DNA from: an uncultured bacterium
GTDB lineage: Bacteria; Bacillota_I; Bacilli_A; RF39; UBA660
NCBI GenBank assembly: GCA_949285775.1
Contig: CASEAD010000027.1
Span: 1 to 11,338 of the forward strand
Reading direction: 5' to 3'
Length of the DNA: 11,338 nt
Shown: piece after piece, positions 1-6,190 of the stretch
How the letters are laid out: each line of letters opens with the position of its first letter
Numbering within the stretch: the stretch's first letter is position 1
Made by a program: the position numbers and the translations under genes
The notes under the pieces: generated by a model
What the model saw: only the letters and a program-made list of their open reading frames with translations
What the model was told of the DNA's origin: nothing
Database searches by the model: none

Positions 1-183
1 GAAATATTTATCGAAAATAAAATACCAAAAGCCCTAAGAGAAACATATCCACTCTTAGTAGACGCCAATGACAACATAATTTGGATACCTAATATTAAAA
101 AATCTAAATTTAATAGTAAAAAAGATGAATTTTGTGATATAATACTTAAGTGTACTGTGAAAAAGGAGGAAAACAATGAATAA
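1..183 (+). CDS. tilS: tRNA(Ile)-lysidine synthase TilS, C-terminal fragment
   Basis: This is the last 60 codons of a gene that begins left of the window; frame 1 is open from base 1 to the TAA at 181-183. The peptide has the TilS C-terminal signature: IPKALRE (residues 8-14), YPLLVDANDNIIWIP (16-30), and a basic tail beginning IKKSKF. TilS uses ATP and lysine to modify C34 of the AUA-decoding tRNA-Ile to lysidine, so that it reads AUA and not AUG; this is essential in an AT-rich genome full of ATA codons. The N-terminal PP-loop (SGGxDS) lies outside the window and cannot be checked. The stop overlaps the ftsH start by 8 bases and the ftsH ribosome site is inside the tilS coding region, so the two are co-translated. 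In B. subtilis hprT sits between tilS and ftsH; it is absent here. Confidence 0.88.
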   Translation, partial: EIFIENKIPKALRETYPLLVDANDNIIWIPNIKKSKFNSKKDEFCDIILKCTVKKEENNE

Positions 184-2086
184 CAGAACAGTAAAAAAAG
201 GATTATTTCCATATATATTCTTATTTATATTTATTATTTGTTGCTTACTAATATTTAATACCTTCAATACAACAATAAATGAATTATCTTATGACGAATT
301 CATTGAAGAATTAAATAATAAAGAAATAACTGAATTAAATATAATTCCTAAAACAAGAACACAAACATATCAAATAGAAGGAAAATTAAAAGACTATAGC
401 GAAAATGAAACATTTACATTAAGTTTGCCAATGTCTGATGAATTTCTTTCTAAAATAAGTGAAGCATCTGAGAGTCAAGACTTTACATTAAATGTTGAAA
501 CTGATCCAGAAGCCTCAGAATGGCTAGCAGTATTAATAGAAATAATACCACTAGCAATATTAGTAGGATGCTTATTTTGGTTATTCACTAAACAAATAGG
601 TGGCAACAATAAATCTATGGACTTCGGAAAAAGCCGTGCTAAACTTCTAGAAGAAGGAACAAAAACAACCTTCAAAGATGTAGCAGGATTAACCGAAGAA
701 AAACAAGAAGTTGAAGAATTAATCGACTTCCTAAAAAGTCCCAAAAAATTCCAAAGTATGGGTGCAAGAATTCCTAAAGGAGTCCTATTAGTAGGTCCTC
801 CCGGAACAGGTAAAACCTTATTAGCAAGAGCAGTAGCAGGAGAAGCAAAAGTACCATTCTATTATATAAGTGGCTCTGACTTCGTAGAGCTATTTGTAGG
901 TATAGGAGCATCAAGAGTAAGAGATATGTTTAAACAAGCTAAAATGAATGCACCATGTTTAATATTTATCGATGAAATCGACGCTGTAGGAAGACAAAGA
1001 GGAACAGGATTAGGCGGTGGCCATGACGAAAGAGAACAAACATTAAACCAATTACTAACTGAAATGGATGGCTTTGGACCACACGAAGGAATCATTGTTA
1101 TAGCCGCTACTAACAGACCTGATGTTCTAGATCCTGCCCTACTAAGACCAGGAAGGTTCGATAGACAAGTAACAGTAGGTCTACCTGATAAAAATGCCCG
1201 TGAAGAAATTTTAAAAGTTCACGCTAGAAACAAAACACTAGATAAACATATTACCCTAGAATACCTAGCAAAAAGAACACCAGGTTTCAGCGGTGCAGAC
1301 CTAGAAAACCTACTTAACGAAGCAGCACTACTTGCTGTAAGAAGAAATAAAAAATGTATTACAATGTCCGAAATAGACGAAGCAACAGATAGAGTATTAA
1401 TGGGACCAGCTAAAGTTACTAAAAAATACACAGATAAAGAAAAGAAATTAGTTGCATATCACGAAGCTGGACACGCTGTTATAGGACTTAAACTAGAAGG
1501 TGCTAATGATGTTCAAAAAATAACCATCATCCCAAGAGGACAAGCCGGTGGTTACACAATGATGACACCAAAAGAAGAAACATTCAATTACACCAAAAAC
1601 GAACTATTAGAATCAATCTGTGGACTATTAGGTGGCCGTGTAGCAGAAGAAATAACATTCAAAGAAATAACCACAGGTGCCCACGATGACTTCAAAAAAG
1701 CCACAAAAATAGCTCGTAGTATGGTAACAGAATATGGTATGAGTGATTTAGGCCCAATGATGCTAGAAGAACCATCATCAAACACTTTCTTAGGAAGAGA
1801 CTATACCAAAAATAGAAACATCTCAGATACAGTAGCACATGAAATAGATGAAGAAATGCGTAAAATAATAAATGAATGTTATGCTAAAACAAAGAAAATT
1901 CTAACAGAAAACAAATCACTTCTAAAACTATTAGCAGAAACATTACTTGAAAACGAAACAATAACTAAAGAACAAATTGATCATCTAGTAGAATTTGGTA
2001 CACTTCCAGAAGATGATGTTGAACCAAATAAAGAAGAAAAAGAAGCAAAAGAAAACAACAAAGAAAATAAACAAAACAATAAATAA
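176..2086 (+). CDS. ftsH: ATP-dependent zinc metalloprotease FtsH
   Basis: Membrane-bound AAA+ protease that unfolds and degrades misfolded membrane proteins and short-lived regulators; it works as a hexamer facing the cytoplasm. The 636 residues match the usual 610-660. Visible parts: transmembrane helix 1 (about 11-30), a small extracytoplasmic domain (31-114), helix 2 (about 116-138), and the AAA+ module with Walker A GPPGTGKT (207-214), pore motif FVG (240-242), Walker B IFIDEID (263-269), and a second region of homology ending in RPGRFDR with arginine fingers R327 and R330. The M41 protease has the zinc site HEAGH (429-433), with D505 in the TTGAHDDF segment as probable third ligand. The C-terminal 25 residues are a Lys/Glu/Asn-rich tail. 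The start is fixed by AAAAGGAGGA at 161-170, six bases from the ATG. Its coding strand lacks the strong G-over-C excess of the minus-strand genes. Confidence 0.98.
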   Translation: MNNRTVKKGLFPYIFLFIFIICCLLIFNTFNTTINELSYDEFIEELNNKEITELNIIPKTRTQTYQIEGKLKDYSENETFTLSLPMSDEFLSKISEASESQDFTLNVETDPEASEWLAVLIEIIPLAILVGCLFWLFTKQIGGNNKSMDFGKSRAKLLEEGTKTTFKDVAGLTEEKQEVEELIDFLKSPKKFQSMGARIPKGVLLVGPPGTGKTLLARAVAGEAKVPFYYISGSDFVELFVGIGASRVRDMFKQAKMNAPCLIFIDEIDAVGRQRGTGLGGGHDEREQTLNQLLTEMDGFGPHEGIIVIAATNRPDVLDPALLRPGRFDRQVTVGLPDKNAREEILKVHARNKTLDKHITLEYLAKRTPGFSGADLENLLNEAALLAVRRNKKCITMSEIDEATDRVLMGPAKVTKKYTDKEKKLVAYHEAGHAVIGLKLEGANDVQKITIIPRGQAGGYTMMTPKEETFNYTKNELLESICGLLGGRVAEEITFKEITTGAHDDFKKATKIARSMVTEYGMSDLGPMMLEEPSSNTFLGRDYTKNRNISDTVAHEIDEEMRKIINECYAKTKKILTENKSLLKLLAETLLENETITKEQIDHLVEFGTLPEDDVEPNKEEKEAKENNKENKQNNK

Positions 2087-2091
2087 AAATT

Positions 2092-2114
2092 CCACCATAA
2101 CGGTGGTTTTTTTT
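2092..2114 (+). terminator. ftsH intrinsic terminator, probably bidirectional
   Basis: A 5-bp stem CCACC (2092-2096) / GGTGG (2102-2106) with loop ATAAC is followed by eight T. On the minus strand the same hairpin is followed by AATTTTTATTT and lies directly after the divIC stop, so it probably ends both convergent transcripts. Confidence 0.8.
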
Positions 2115-2415
2115 AATCCTCAATTCTAATAATCAATTCTCCATCTTTAGAATATAAATACTTTTCCCTAGCATATCTAGCGACATAAGAAGGATCAGAT
2201 AACTTCTGTATATCCGCTTCCAATACCTTCTCCTCCTCTTCTAAAAAAGCAATCCTTTCCTTTAAATATTCCTTTTCATCATTAATTTCCTTAATTTGTT
2301 TTAAATTCTCAATTAAACTATAACCCAAAGTAGATATAACAGCCCCAAATAACAAAAAAATAACTATCATTCTACCCTTAGTCTTCCTAGTATATCTAAT
2401 CTTCTTTTTAACCAT
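2113..2415 (-). CDS. divIC: Septum formation initiator DivIC (FtsB family)
   Basis: Small bitopic division protein that pairs with FtsL through coiled coils and, with DivIB/FtsQ, activates septal wall synthesis. The 100 residues show a basic cytoplasmic N-terminus (1-15, many Lys/Arg), one transmembrane helix (about 16-34), an acidic coiled coil (about 37-72), and the family C-terminal motif DPSYVARYAREKYLYSKDGE (74-93). Position also supports DivIC: it follows yabP-yabQ exactly as in B. subtilis. The ATG is preceded by AGAGAGGTGAT with a 5-base gap. A vegetative promoter of its own lies in the 3' end of yabQ (separate entry), so expression of this division gene need not depend on the sporulation genes upstream. 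The neighbouring yabR and spoIIE of B. subtilis are absent. Confidence 0.93.
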   Translation of the reverse strand: MVKKKIRYTRKTKGRMIVIFLLFGAVISTLGYSLIENLKQIKEINDEKEYLKERIAFLEEEEKVLEADIQKLSDPSYVARYAREKYLYSKDGELIIRIED

Positions 2416-2441
2416 TATATCACCTCTCTATCTTACAAACA

Positions 2442-2470
2442 ATTATATCATAATCCCTTACTTTTTACAA
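2442..2470 (-). promoter_or_regulatory. SigmaA-type promoter of divIC
   Basis: On the minus strand TTGTAA (2465-2470), a 17-base spacer, then TATAAT (2442-2447) preceded by TG one base upstream (extended -10). It overlaps the last codons of yabQ and would start a leader of about 20 bases carrying the divIC ribosome site. Confidence 0.7.
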
Positions 2471-2733
2471 ATCTTTTTATAAACAAAATTACTACAAACA
2501 TACCCCAAAATTATACACAAAAAGAAATATAAATGAATATAACCATTATTAATATACATCAGTATTATGAAATATAACAAAGCATTAAAAATAACAAACA
2601 AAAAAGAACAAATAACCTTGATAAACATATTAGAAGAATATATAAATTTAGAATTAATCTCTAATAATACGAAAAAGAAAATCCCATATAAAAAAGATAC
2701 CCCCAAAGAATAAATCTGTATTTCTAAAACCAT
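2458..2733 (-). CDS. yabQ: Spore cortex biosynthesis membrane protein YabQ
   Basis: YabQ is a polytopic protein of the forespore outer membrane, needed for cortex peptidoglycan in B. subtilis. This copy has 91 residues and three hydrophobic segments (about 4-24, 38-60, 66-86). The family signature is visible near the second loop and third helix: NNG at 62-64, H67, YF at 69-70 and LGY at 76-78. B. subtilis YabQ is about twice as long because of a C-terminal extension; this one is the minimal core. The ATG overlaps the yabP stop by one base (TAATG) and has no strong ribosome site of its own, so translation is probably coupled to yabP. Identification rests on both motif and position between yabP and divIC. 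Confidence 0.87.
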   Translation of the reverse strand: MVLEIQIYSLGVSFLYGIFFFVLLEINSKFIYSSNMFIKVICSFLFVIFNALLYFIILMYINNGYIHLYFFLCIILGYVCSNFVYKKICKK

Positions 2734-3026
2734 TACTTAAATAACTTACTTATCAAGGAATTATCTTTATCTTTCTTCATATTACTATCCGTATAAGTTA
2801 AACTATCAACTTGACCTTTAATAGATACATTTCCCTGATAAGTATCTAACTTAATTATCTCCAATCCCGAACCCTTAATAACTAAAAAACCTAAAGTAGT
2901 ATCCATCAAAAACTCTTCATTATCAAAACTCTCTATCTTCTTAACCCCACTAACAACAACACTTTTTCTCTCTGCTATAGAAATACCATGATTAAAACTA
3001 TTTTCCATCTCTTTTACCTTGTCCAT
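2733..3026 (-). CDS. yabP: Sporulation protein YabP (YabP/YqfC family)
   Basis: Small soluble protein of the mother-cell sporulation programme, usually in an operon with yabQ; its molecular role is poorly known. The 97 residues (B. subtilis 100) contain the family pattern: ERKSVVVSGV (19-28), ESFD (32-35), TLGFLVIKG (44-52), a beta-strand run to LDTYQGNVSIKGQVDSLTY (60-78), and a basic, probably disordered tail. The start is well supported by AGGAGG six bases before the ATG. It overlaps yabQ by one base. In many Bacillota rqcH (yabO) lies just upstream; here the upstream neighbour is spoVG. A CATA-type box and a weak -35 lie upstream, consistent with sigmaE control, as known for B. subtilis. 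Confidence 0.92.
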   Translation of the reverse strand: MDKVKEMENSFNHGISIAERKSVVVSGVKKIESFDNEEFLMDTTLGFLVIKGSGLEIIKLDTYQGNVSIKGQVDSLTYTDSNMKKDKDNSLISKLFK

Positions 3027-3043
3027 AAATTCCCTCCTAATAA

Positions 3044-3073
3044 GTTATATGCACAAGAATAAAATTAATAACC
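3044..3073 (-). promoter_or_regulatory. Candidate sigmaE-type promoter of yabPQ
   Basis: On the minus strand GGTTATT (3067-3073), a 15-base spacer, then CATATAAC (3044-3051). The -10 matches the sigmaE consensus CATACAAT at 6 of 8 positions; the -35 is a weak match. No sigmaA-like pair is obvious in this gap. The leader would be under 20 bases and contain the strong yabP ribosome site. Confidence 0.35.
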
Positions 3074-3088
3074 AAAAAATTAATAAAC

Positions 3089-3111
3089 AAAAAAACTCAA
3101 AACTGAGTCTC
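3089..3111 (-). terminator. spoVG terminator
   Basis: On the minus strand ACTCA (3104-3108 complement), loop GTTT, TGAGT (3095-3099 complement), then seven T. G-U and A-U pairs can lengthen the stem into the T-tract. It begins about 10 bases after the spoVG stop. Confidence 0.75.
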
Positions 3112-3119
3112 TTTAAAAA

Positions 3120-3377
3120 TTATTCAGCGTTATTATAAGCCTCTATAATAGCATCTTCAAACATTTGACGAGTTTCCTTATTAATAGGATGTGCTATATC
3201 AGAATGCTCACCAGTTGCAGTAGTTTTACTAGGCATTGCAATAAATAAACCATTATCGCCATCTATAATTCTAATTCCCTTAACAACAAAACAATCATCA
3301 AGAGTAACAACCGCAATTCCTTTCATACGAGAATTTTCTTTTTCAATTTTGTGTACAGTAACTGAAGTTATCTTCAT
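3120..3377 (-). CDS. spoVG: RNA-binding regulator SpoVG
   Basis: Small conserved nucleic-acid-binding protein that affects septation during sporulation and, in several Firmicutes, post-transcriptional control of cell-surface genes. The 85 residues cover the whole family fold: MKITSVTVHKI at the N-terminus, R18-M19 (the RMKGIA segment), TLDDCFVVKGIRIIDG (25-40), the hallmark NGLFIAMPSK (42-51) and DIAHPI (60-65), then an acidic C-terminal helix. GGAG lies 12 bases before the ATG, a rather long gap, but the family N-terminus leaves no other choice. It is flanked by its own sigmaA-like promoter and a terminator, so it is a single-gene unit. In B. subtilis spoVG is sigmaH-dependent; the promoter here looks vegetative. 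Confidence 0.96.
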   Translation of the reverse strand: MKITSVTVHKIEKENSRMKGIAVVTLDDCFVVKGIRIIDGDNGLFIAMPSKTTATGEHSDIAHPINKETRQMFEDAIIEAYNNAE

Positions 3378-3422
3378 TATGTATCAACTCTCCTTCTAGA
3401 AAAATATACTTTTTCTAAATAC

Positions 3423-3451
3423 ATTTTATATATATAACCAAAAAAAGTCAA
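3423..3451 (-). promoter_or_regulatory. SigmaA-type promoter of spoVG
   Basis: On the minus strand TTGACT (3446-3451), a 17-base spacer rich in T/A, then TAAAAT (3423-3428). Five of six positions match consensus in each box. Transcription would start about 40 bases before the ATG. Confidence 0.78.
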
Positions 3452-3479
3452 TATTTTTTACATAATTTTACCATCTACT

Positions 3480-3695
3480 TTACATTTTAAAAGAAATCTG
3501 TATCGTATTAGTCAAAATATCCCTATAACTAAAACTTCTCTTTACATCATCACTCATCACAATAAAAATATTATTATATACCTCAATTATCTTCCCATTA
3601 CACTCATATATCTTATTTCTACCCTCATTATGTATAACCCTAACCTCATTACCAATGTTATTATTAATATCTTTTTTTATCTTTTCAATAGTCAT
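3480..3695 (-). CDS. veg: Veg family protein (biofilm/regulatory, DUF1021)
   Basis: Veg is a small, highly conserved protein of Bacillota, very strongly expressed in growing B. subtilis and reported to influence biofilm formation; its biochemical activity is unclear. The 71 residues (B. subtilis 86) keep the family core: an N-terminal helix with IKKDI (6-10), G15, the basic NEGRNK turn (23-28) equivalent to GGRRK, an SH3-like strand pattern, and the C-terminal FSYRDILTNTIQISF (55-69). The acidic tail seen in Bacillus is missing. It begins 11 bases after the yabG stop, with AGAGAGGAAAG just before the ATG. I see no convincing promoter in the end of yabG, so it may be read from yabG's transcript; that would be odd for a vegetative protein. 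Confidence 0.9.
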   Translation of the reverse strand: MTIEKIKKDINNNIGNEVRVIHNEGRNKIYECNGKIIEVYNNIFIVMSDDVKRSFSYRDILTNTIQISFKM

Positions 3696-3706
3696 AACTT
3701 TCCTCT

Positions 3707-4471
3707 CTATTCTCTAGGATATCCCACATACATAGTACCTTTAGTAATAATACCTCCCATACCATCAGCCCCATACTTAGTCTTATCCAATATACTAATC
3801 AAATCAATATTATCATTCTTATCCGAAAAAGATAAAGAACTAGCAATTATAGCTGGATCTAAAGCATGAATATTAATTCTCTTAGGACTAGAAGCAAAAT
3901 TAGCCCCTGCCCTAATCAATTCCTCATAATTAGATTGACAAGCCCCAGCAATTATAAGCAACTTCTCATGAGACTTTTCAAACCTCCTAGCCTCCTTAAC
4001 AGCCCGAATAAAATTATCTGTATTCTTATAATTACTTCCATTTCTACTCTTTCTATATATTGCATCATGTCCCGTAATAACTAATATATCAGGATTATAT
4101 TTCTTCAAGTAATCATATATATTATCAGCAAAATCCCCTTCATTTAAATATACTCCATATGCCATAATCTTATTTTTCTTATAAAATCTCATACACTTAT
4201 CTAAATATTCCTTATCCCCATCAATATGTAATATTTTACCTGGCAAATAAAAATACTCATTCCTATCTAAATTATAATAATCATTAAATTCAGCTTCAAA
4301 ATCATCATCAACTTCTCCATCATATCTCCTTAAATCATCAATATAACTATCCGCAAATAACCTAACACAAACCCCTTTTAAATAACATACATTCCCCTTA
4401 ATATCAATAACCTTAAATATAATATCATTATTATAAGAGTTTCTAGTAACATAATCCCCAATTCTAATCAT
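3707..4471 (-). CDS. yabG: Sporulation-specific cysteine protease YabG
   Basis: YabG processes spore coat and assembly proteins (SafA and others in Bacillus; pre-proSleB and CspBA in Clostridioides) in the mother cell. The 254 residues are slightly shorter than B. subtilis (290). An N-terminal beta-rich domain (about 1-75) precedes the conserved block: LPGKILHIDGD (76-86), YLDKC (89-93), DILVITGHDAIY (128-139) with H135, LLIIAGACQS (171-180) with C178, AGANFASSP (188-196), INIHALDP (199-206), and GMGGIITKG (237-245). H135 and C178 match the proposed catalytic pair. The ATG is preceded by GGGTGAG. It lies between rsmA and veg as in B. subtilis. The rsmA terminator immediately upstream means it needs its own promoter, which would suit mother-cell-specific expression. 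Confidence 0.95.
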   Translation of the reverse strand: MIRIGDYVTRNSYNNDIIFKVIDIKGNVCYLKGVCVRLFADSYIDDLRRYDGEVDDDFEAEFNDYYNLDRNEYFYLPGKILHIDGDKEYLDKCMRFYKKNKIMAYGVYLNEGDFADNIYDYLKKYNPDILVITGHDAIYRKSRNGSNYKNTDNFIRAVKEARRFEKSHEKLLIIAGACQSNYEELIRAGANFASSPKRINIHALDPAIIASSLSFSDKNDNIDLISILDKTKYGADGMGGIITKGTMYVGYPRE

Positions 4472-4488
4472 TTATACTCACCCATTAA

Positions 4489-4496
4489 AATATATG
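4489..4496 (-). promoter_or_regulatory. Candidate sporulation-type -10 box of yabG
   Basis: CATATATT on the minus strand lies between the rsmA terminator and the yabG ribosome site. It has the CATA start shared by sigmaE and sigmaK -10 elements. No good -35 for either factor was found, so this is only a candidate; B. subtilis yabG is sigmaK-dependent. Confidence 0.22.
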
Positions 4497-4529
4497 AAAA
4501 AAAAATAACTCTTATAACAAAGAATTATT
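4497..4529 (-). terminator. rsmA terminator
   Basis: On the minus strand AATAATTCTT (4520-4529), loop TGTTAT, AAGAGTTATT (4504-4513): ten pairs including one U-G, followed by seven T (4497-4503). The hairpin overlaps the last codons of rsmA and separates it from yabG. Confidence 0.65.
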
Positions 4530-5327
4530 ATCATCACTAATACTATTAACAATATCTATAAAAATATCTAAAGATAACTCTTCAGCCCTTACCCCTAAAT
4601 CAAACCCATACCCCTTTAAAACATTCTCTATCTTTTCTAAATCATACTCTTTTAAATTATTTCTAAGATTCTTTCTCTTATACCTAAAACTATCCCTAAC
4701 AACTCTCTTGAATAATTTAATATCTTTAATAAAAAATCTCTCGTTCTTTAAATCCATACATATAACCGCACTATCAACATTAGGCTTAGGCATAAAACAA
4801 TTTCTACTAACATCAAATAATTTTTTAATATCATAATAATAATTAAGAAAAACAGTTAAAGAACCATAATCACGACCACCAACAGTAGCAGAAAGACGAC
4901 TAGCAACTTCCTTTTGTATCATAATAACTATCTTATCAGGAAACACTTCATCATCGATTAACTTAGTAATAATAGGAGTAGTTATATAATAAGGCAAATT
5001 TGCTACTACATATACCCTCTTATACTTAAACCCATCTATTTTCTCTTTTATATCTTCCTTTAAAAAATCACCCACTATTATCTCATAATTATTATATCCA
5101 CACAATAAATTATTCAATCCACTAATAAGCCTCTCATCAATCTCATACATAACTAAATAACCACACTTATCAATAATATACTTACTAATTGCCCCACCAC
5201 CAGGGCCAATCTCAATAACCAAAGTATCCCTATCAATATTAGCACTATCAACTATCCTCTTACATATATTTTCATCATACAAAAAGTTCTGACCTAAAGA
5301 TTTCTTATAATTAAATTTATTACTCAT
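4512..5327 (-). CDS. rsmA: 16S rRNA adenine(1518)/adenine(1519) dimethyltransferase RsmA (KsgA)
   Basis: Uses SAM to dimethylate two adjacent adenines in the 3' hairpin of 16S rRNA during late 30S maturation. The 271 residues are the normal length. Motifs: KKSLGQNFL (8-16), SAM motif I EIGPGGGAIS (39-48), acidic ribose-binding YEID (61-64), GDF (86-88), catalytic NLPYY (110-114), and the C-terminal RNA-binding helical domain with SFRYKRKNLRNNL (213-225). The start is set by GGTGAT a few bases before the ATG. Its own extended -10 promoter and terminator make it a single-gene unit. In B. subtilis rnmV (5S rRNA maturase) sits just upstream; here that position holds the lysozyme-like gene directly. 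Confidence 0.97.
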   Translation of the reverse strand: MSNKFNYKKSLGQNFLYDENICKRIVDSANIDRDTLVIEIGPGGGAISKYIIDKCGYLVMYEIDERLISGLNNLLCGYNNYEIIVGDFLKEDIKEKIDGFKYKRVYVVANLPYYITTPIITKLIDDEVFPDKIVIMIQKEVASRLSATVGGRDYGSLTVFLNYYYDIKKLFDVSRNCFMPKPNVDSAVICMDLKNERFFIKDIKLFKRVVRDSFRYKRKNLRNNLKEYDLEKIENVLKGYGFDLGVRAEELSLDIFIDIVNSISDDNNSLL

Positions 5328-5345
5328 AACATCACCAACAACTTT

Positions 5346-5354
5346 ATTATATCA
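5346..5354 (-). promoter_or_regulatory. Extended -10 promoter of rsmA
   Basis: TGATATAAT on the minus strand: consensus TATAAT (5346-5351) with TG one base upstream. The -35 region is a T-rich run without a clear hexamer. The leader would be about 12 bases and start just before the GGTGAT ribosome site. Confidence 0.65.
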
Positions 5355-5387
5355 TAAAAAAATAAGAATAAAAACCCCAAATATAAA

Positions 5388-5418
5388 ATAGAAACCGTAT
5401 CAAAGATACGATTTCTAT
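5388..5418 (-). terminator. Terminator of the lysozyme-like gene
   Basis: Two 14-base arms (5405-5418 and 5388-5401) pair fully on the minus-strand RNA, with one U-G, around loop TTT, followed by TTTATATTT. The U-G pair would be a C/A mismatch on the plus strand, so the RNA acts on the minus strand. It starts about 13 bases after the stop codon. Confidence 0.88.
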
Positions 5419-5431
5419 CAGGCAAAAATGC

Positions 5432-6124
5432 TTAATACCAATTATTATTTAAAAAATGATTCCAAGCATTAGATGGACTTCCATACCTATCACTAATATA
5501 GCCTAGACCCCAACGAATTTGAGTCTGACCATTAGTCCTATAATCACTTCCAGCAGAAGCCATTTTATCACCAGGTAAAGCTTGTGGTATACCATAAGCC
5601 CCACTATACCCCGTAGCAGCATAGTTCCAACCTGACTCTTTATTCCATAAAGAAACAAGAGCATCAAAATCAGCCTCAGTCCACCCATAAGTATTAATAA
5701 CTAAGTCATATGCATAGCTTTGTAAAGCTGCAACACTATTATCAACAACAACAGTTGCCTCTTGCTCTTTAGCAGCCTCTTCAGCCTCTAAAGCTTTCTT
5801 AGCTTCTTCTTCCTCTTTTGCCTTCTGTTCTGCCTCCGCCAAAGCCTTAGCTTCCGCCTCAGCTTTAGCTTTTTCTGCTTCTATAGCTTCCTTTTCTTCT
5901 TCAGTAATTAAATCAACTTCTTTAGTCTCATCAACTGATATTTTATTTGCCTGTTCAACTATAAAAAGTTCGGAAACAGCGTCAGACATCTTATTTAAAT
6001 TATCGTTTTCTACAACTACGACTCTACTATCTTCATTGCCATCTGAAAATAACATAAACAAAAATAGTCCACCAACTATTAACTGTGTTGCCACAATTAA
6101 TACATTAGATACTATTTTTTTCAT
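5432..6124 (-). CDS. Membrane-anchored lysozyme-like cell-wall hydrolase in the yabE/rpfB slot
   Basis: Predicted 230-residue surface protein. An N-terminal uncleaved signal or anchor (about 7-26) is followed by a linker (27-68), a Glu/Ala/Lys-rich coiled coil (about 70-123) built of short EAKA/EAEA repeats, and a C-terminal lysozyme-like transglycosylase domain (about 133-230). The catalytic Glu is probably E163 in LWNKESGWN; SGAYGIPQALPG (174-185) and TQIRWGLGYI (201-210) match the SLT/lysozyme-like group found on many Gram-positive secreted proteins, and it ends in AWNHFLNNNWY. It should cut peptidoglycan during growth or resuscitation. YabE of B. subtilis at the same locus has a different (3D/MltA-like) C-terminus. 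I start at the ATG 6122-6124, nine bases inside a longer reading frame, because the upstream GTG is part of the ribosome site GAGAGGTGAT. It has its own promoter and terminator. Confidence 0.88.
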   Translation of the reverse strand: MKKIVSNVLIVATQLIVGGLFLFMLFSDGNEDSRVVVVENDNLNKMSDAVSELFIVEQANKISVDETKEVDLITEEEKEAIEAEKAKAEAEAKALAEAEQKAKEEEEAKKALEAEEAAKEQEATVVVDNSVAALQSYAYDLVINTYGWTEADFDALVSLWNKESGWNYAATGYSGAYGIPQALPGDKMASAGSDYRTNGQTQIRWGLGYISDRYGSPSNAWNHFLNNNWY

Positions 6125-6161
6125 TATTATCACCTCTCAAATTTCTTTTCAGGCAATTATA

Positions 6162-6190
6162 ATTCTATCATAAATTTATATATTTGTCAA
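6162..6190 (-). promoter_or_regulatory. SigmaA promoter of the lysozyme-like gene
   Basis: Perfect TTGACA (6185-6190 complement), a 17-base spacer, and TAGAAT (6162-6167) with TG one base upstream. The -35 and spacer lie in the last codons of tatD. This is among the best promoters in the window; it suggests strong vegetative expression with a leader of about 30 bases. Confidence 0.82.

Noticed and set aside
5503..5688. Alternative 61-codon minus-strand frame inside the lysozyme-like gene, and other antisense frames inside ftsH, yabG and metG.
   Set aside because: They lie inside strongly supported genes, have no ribosome site or family features, and arise from composition.
6125..6133. GTG start giving the lysozyme-like protein three extra residues.
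   Set aside because: The GTG is part of the ribosome site GAGAGGTGAT; the ATG after it is correctly spaced and precedes a typical KKI signal start.
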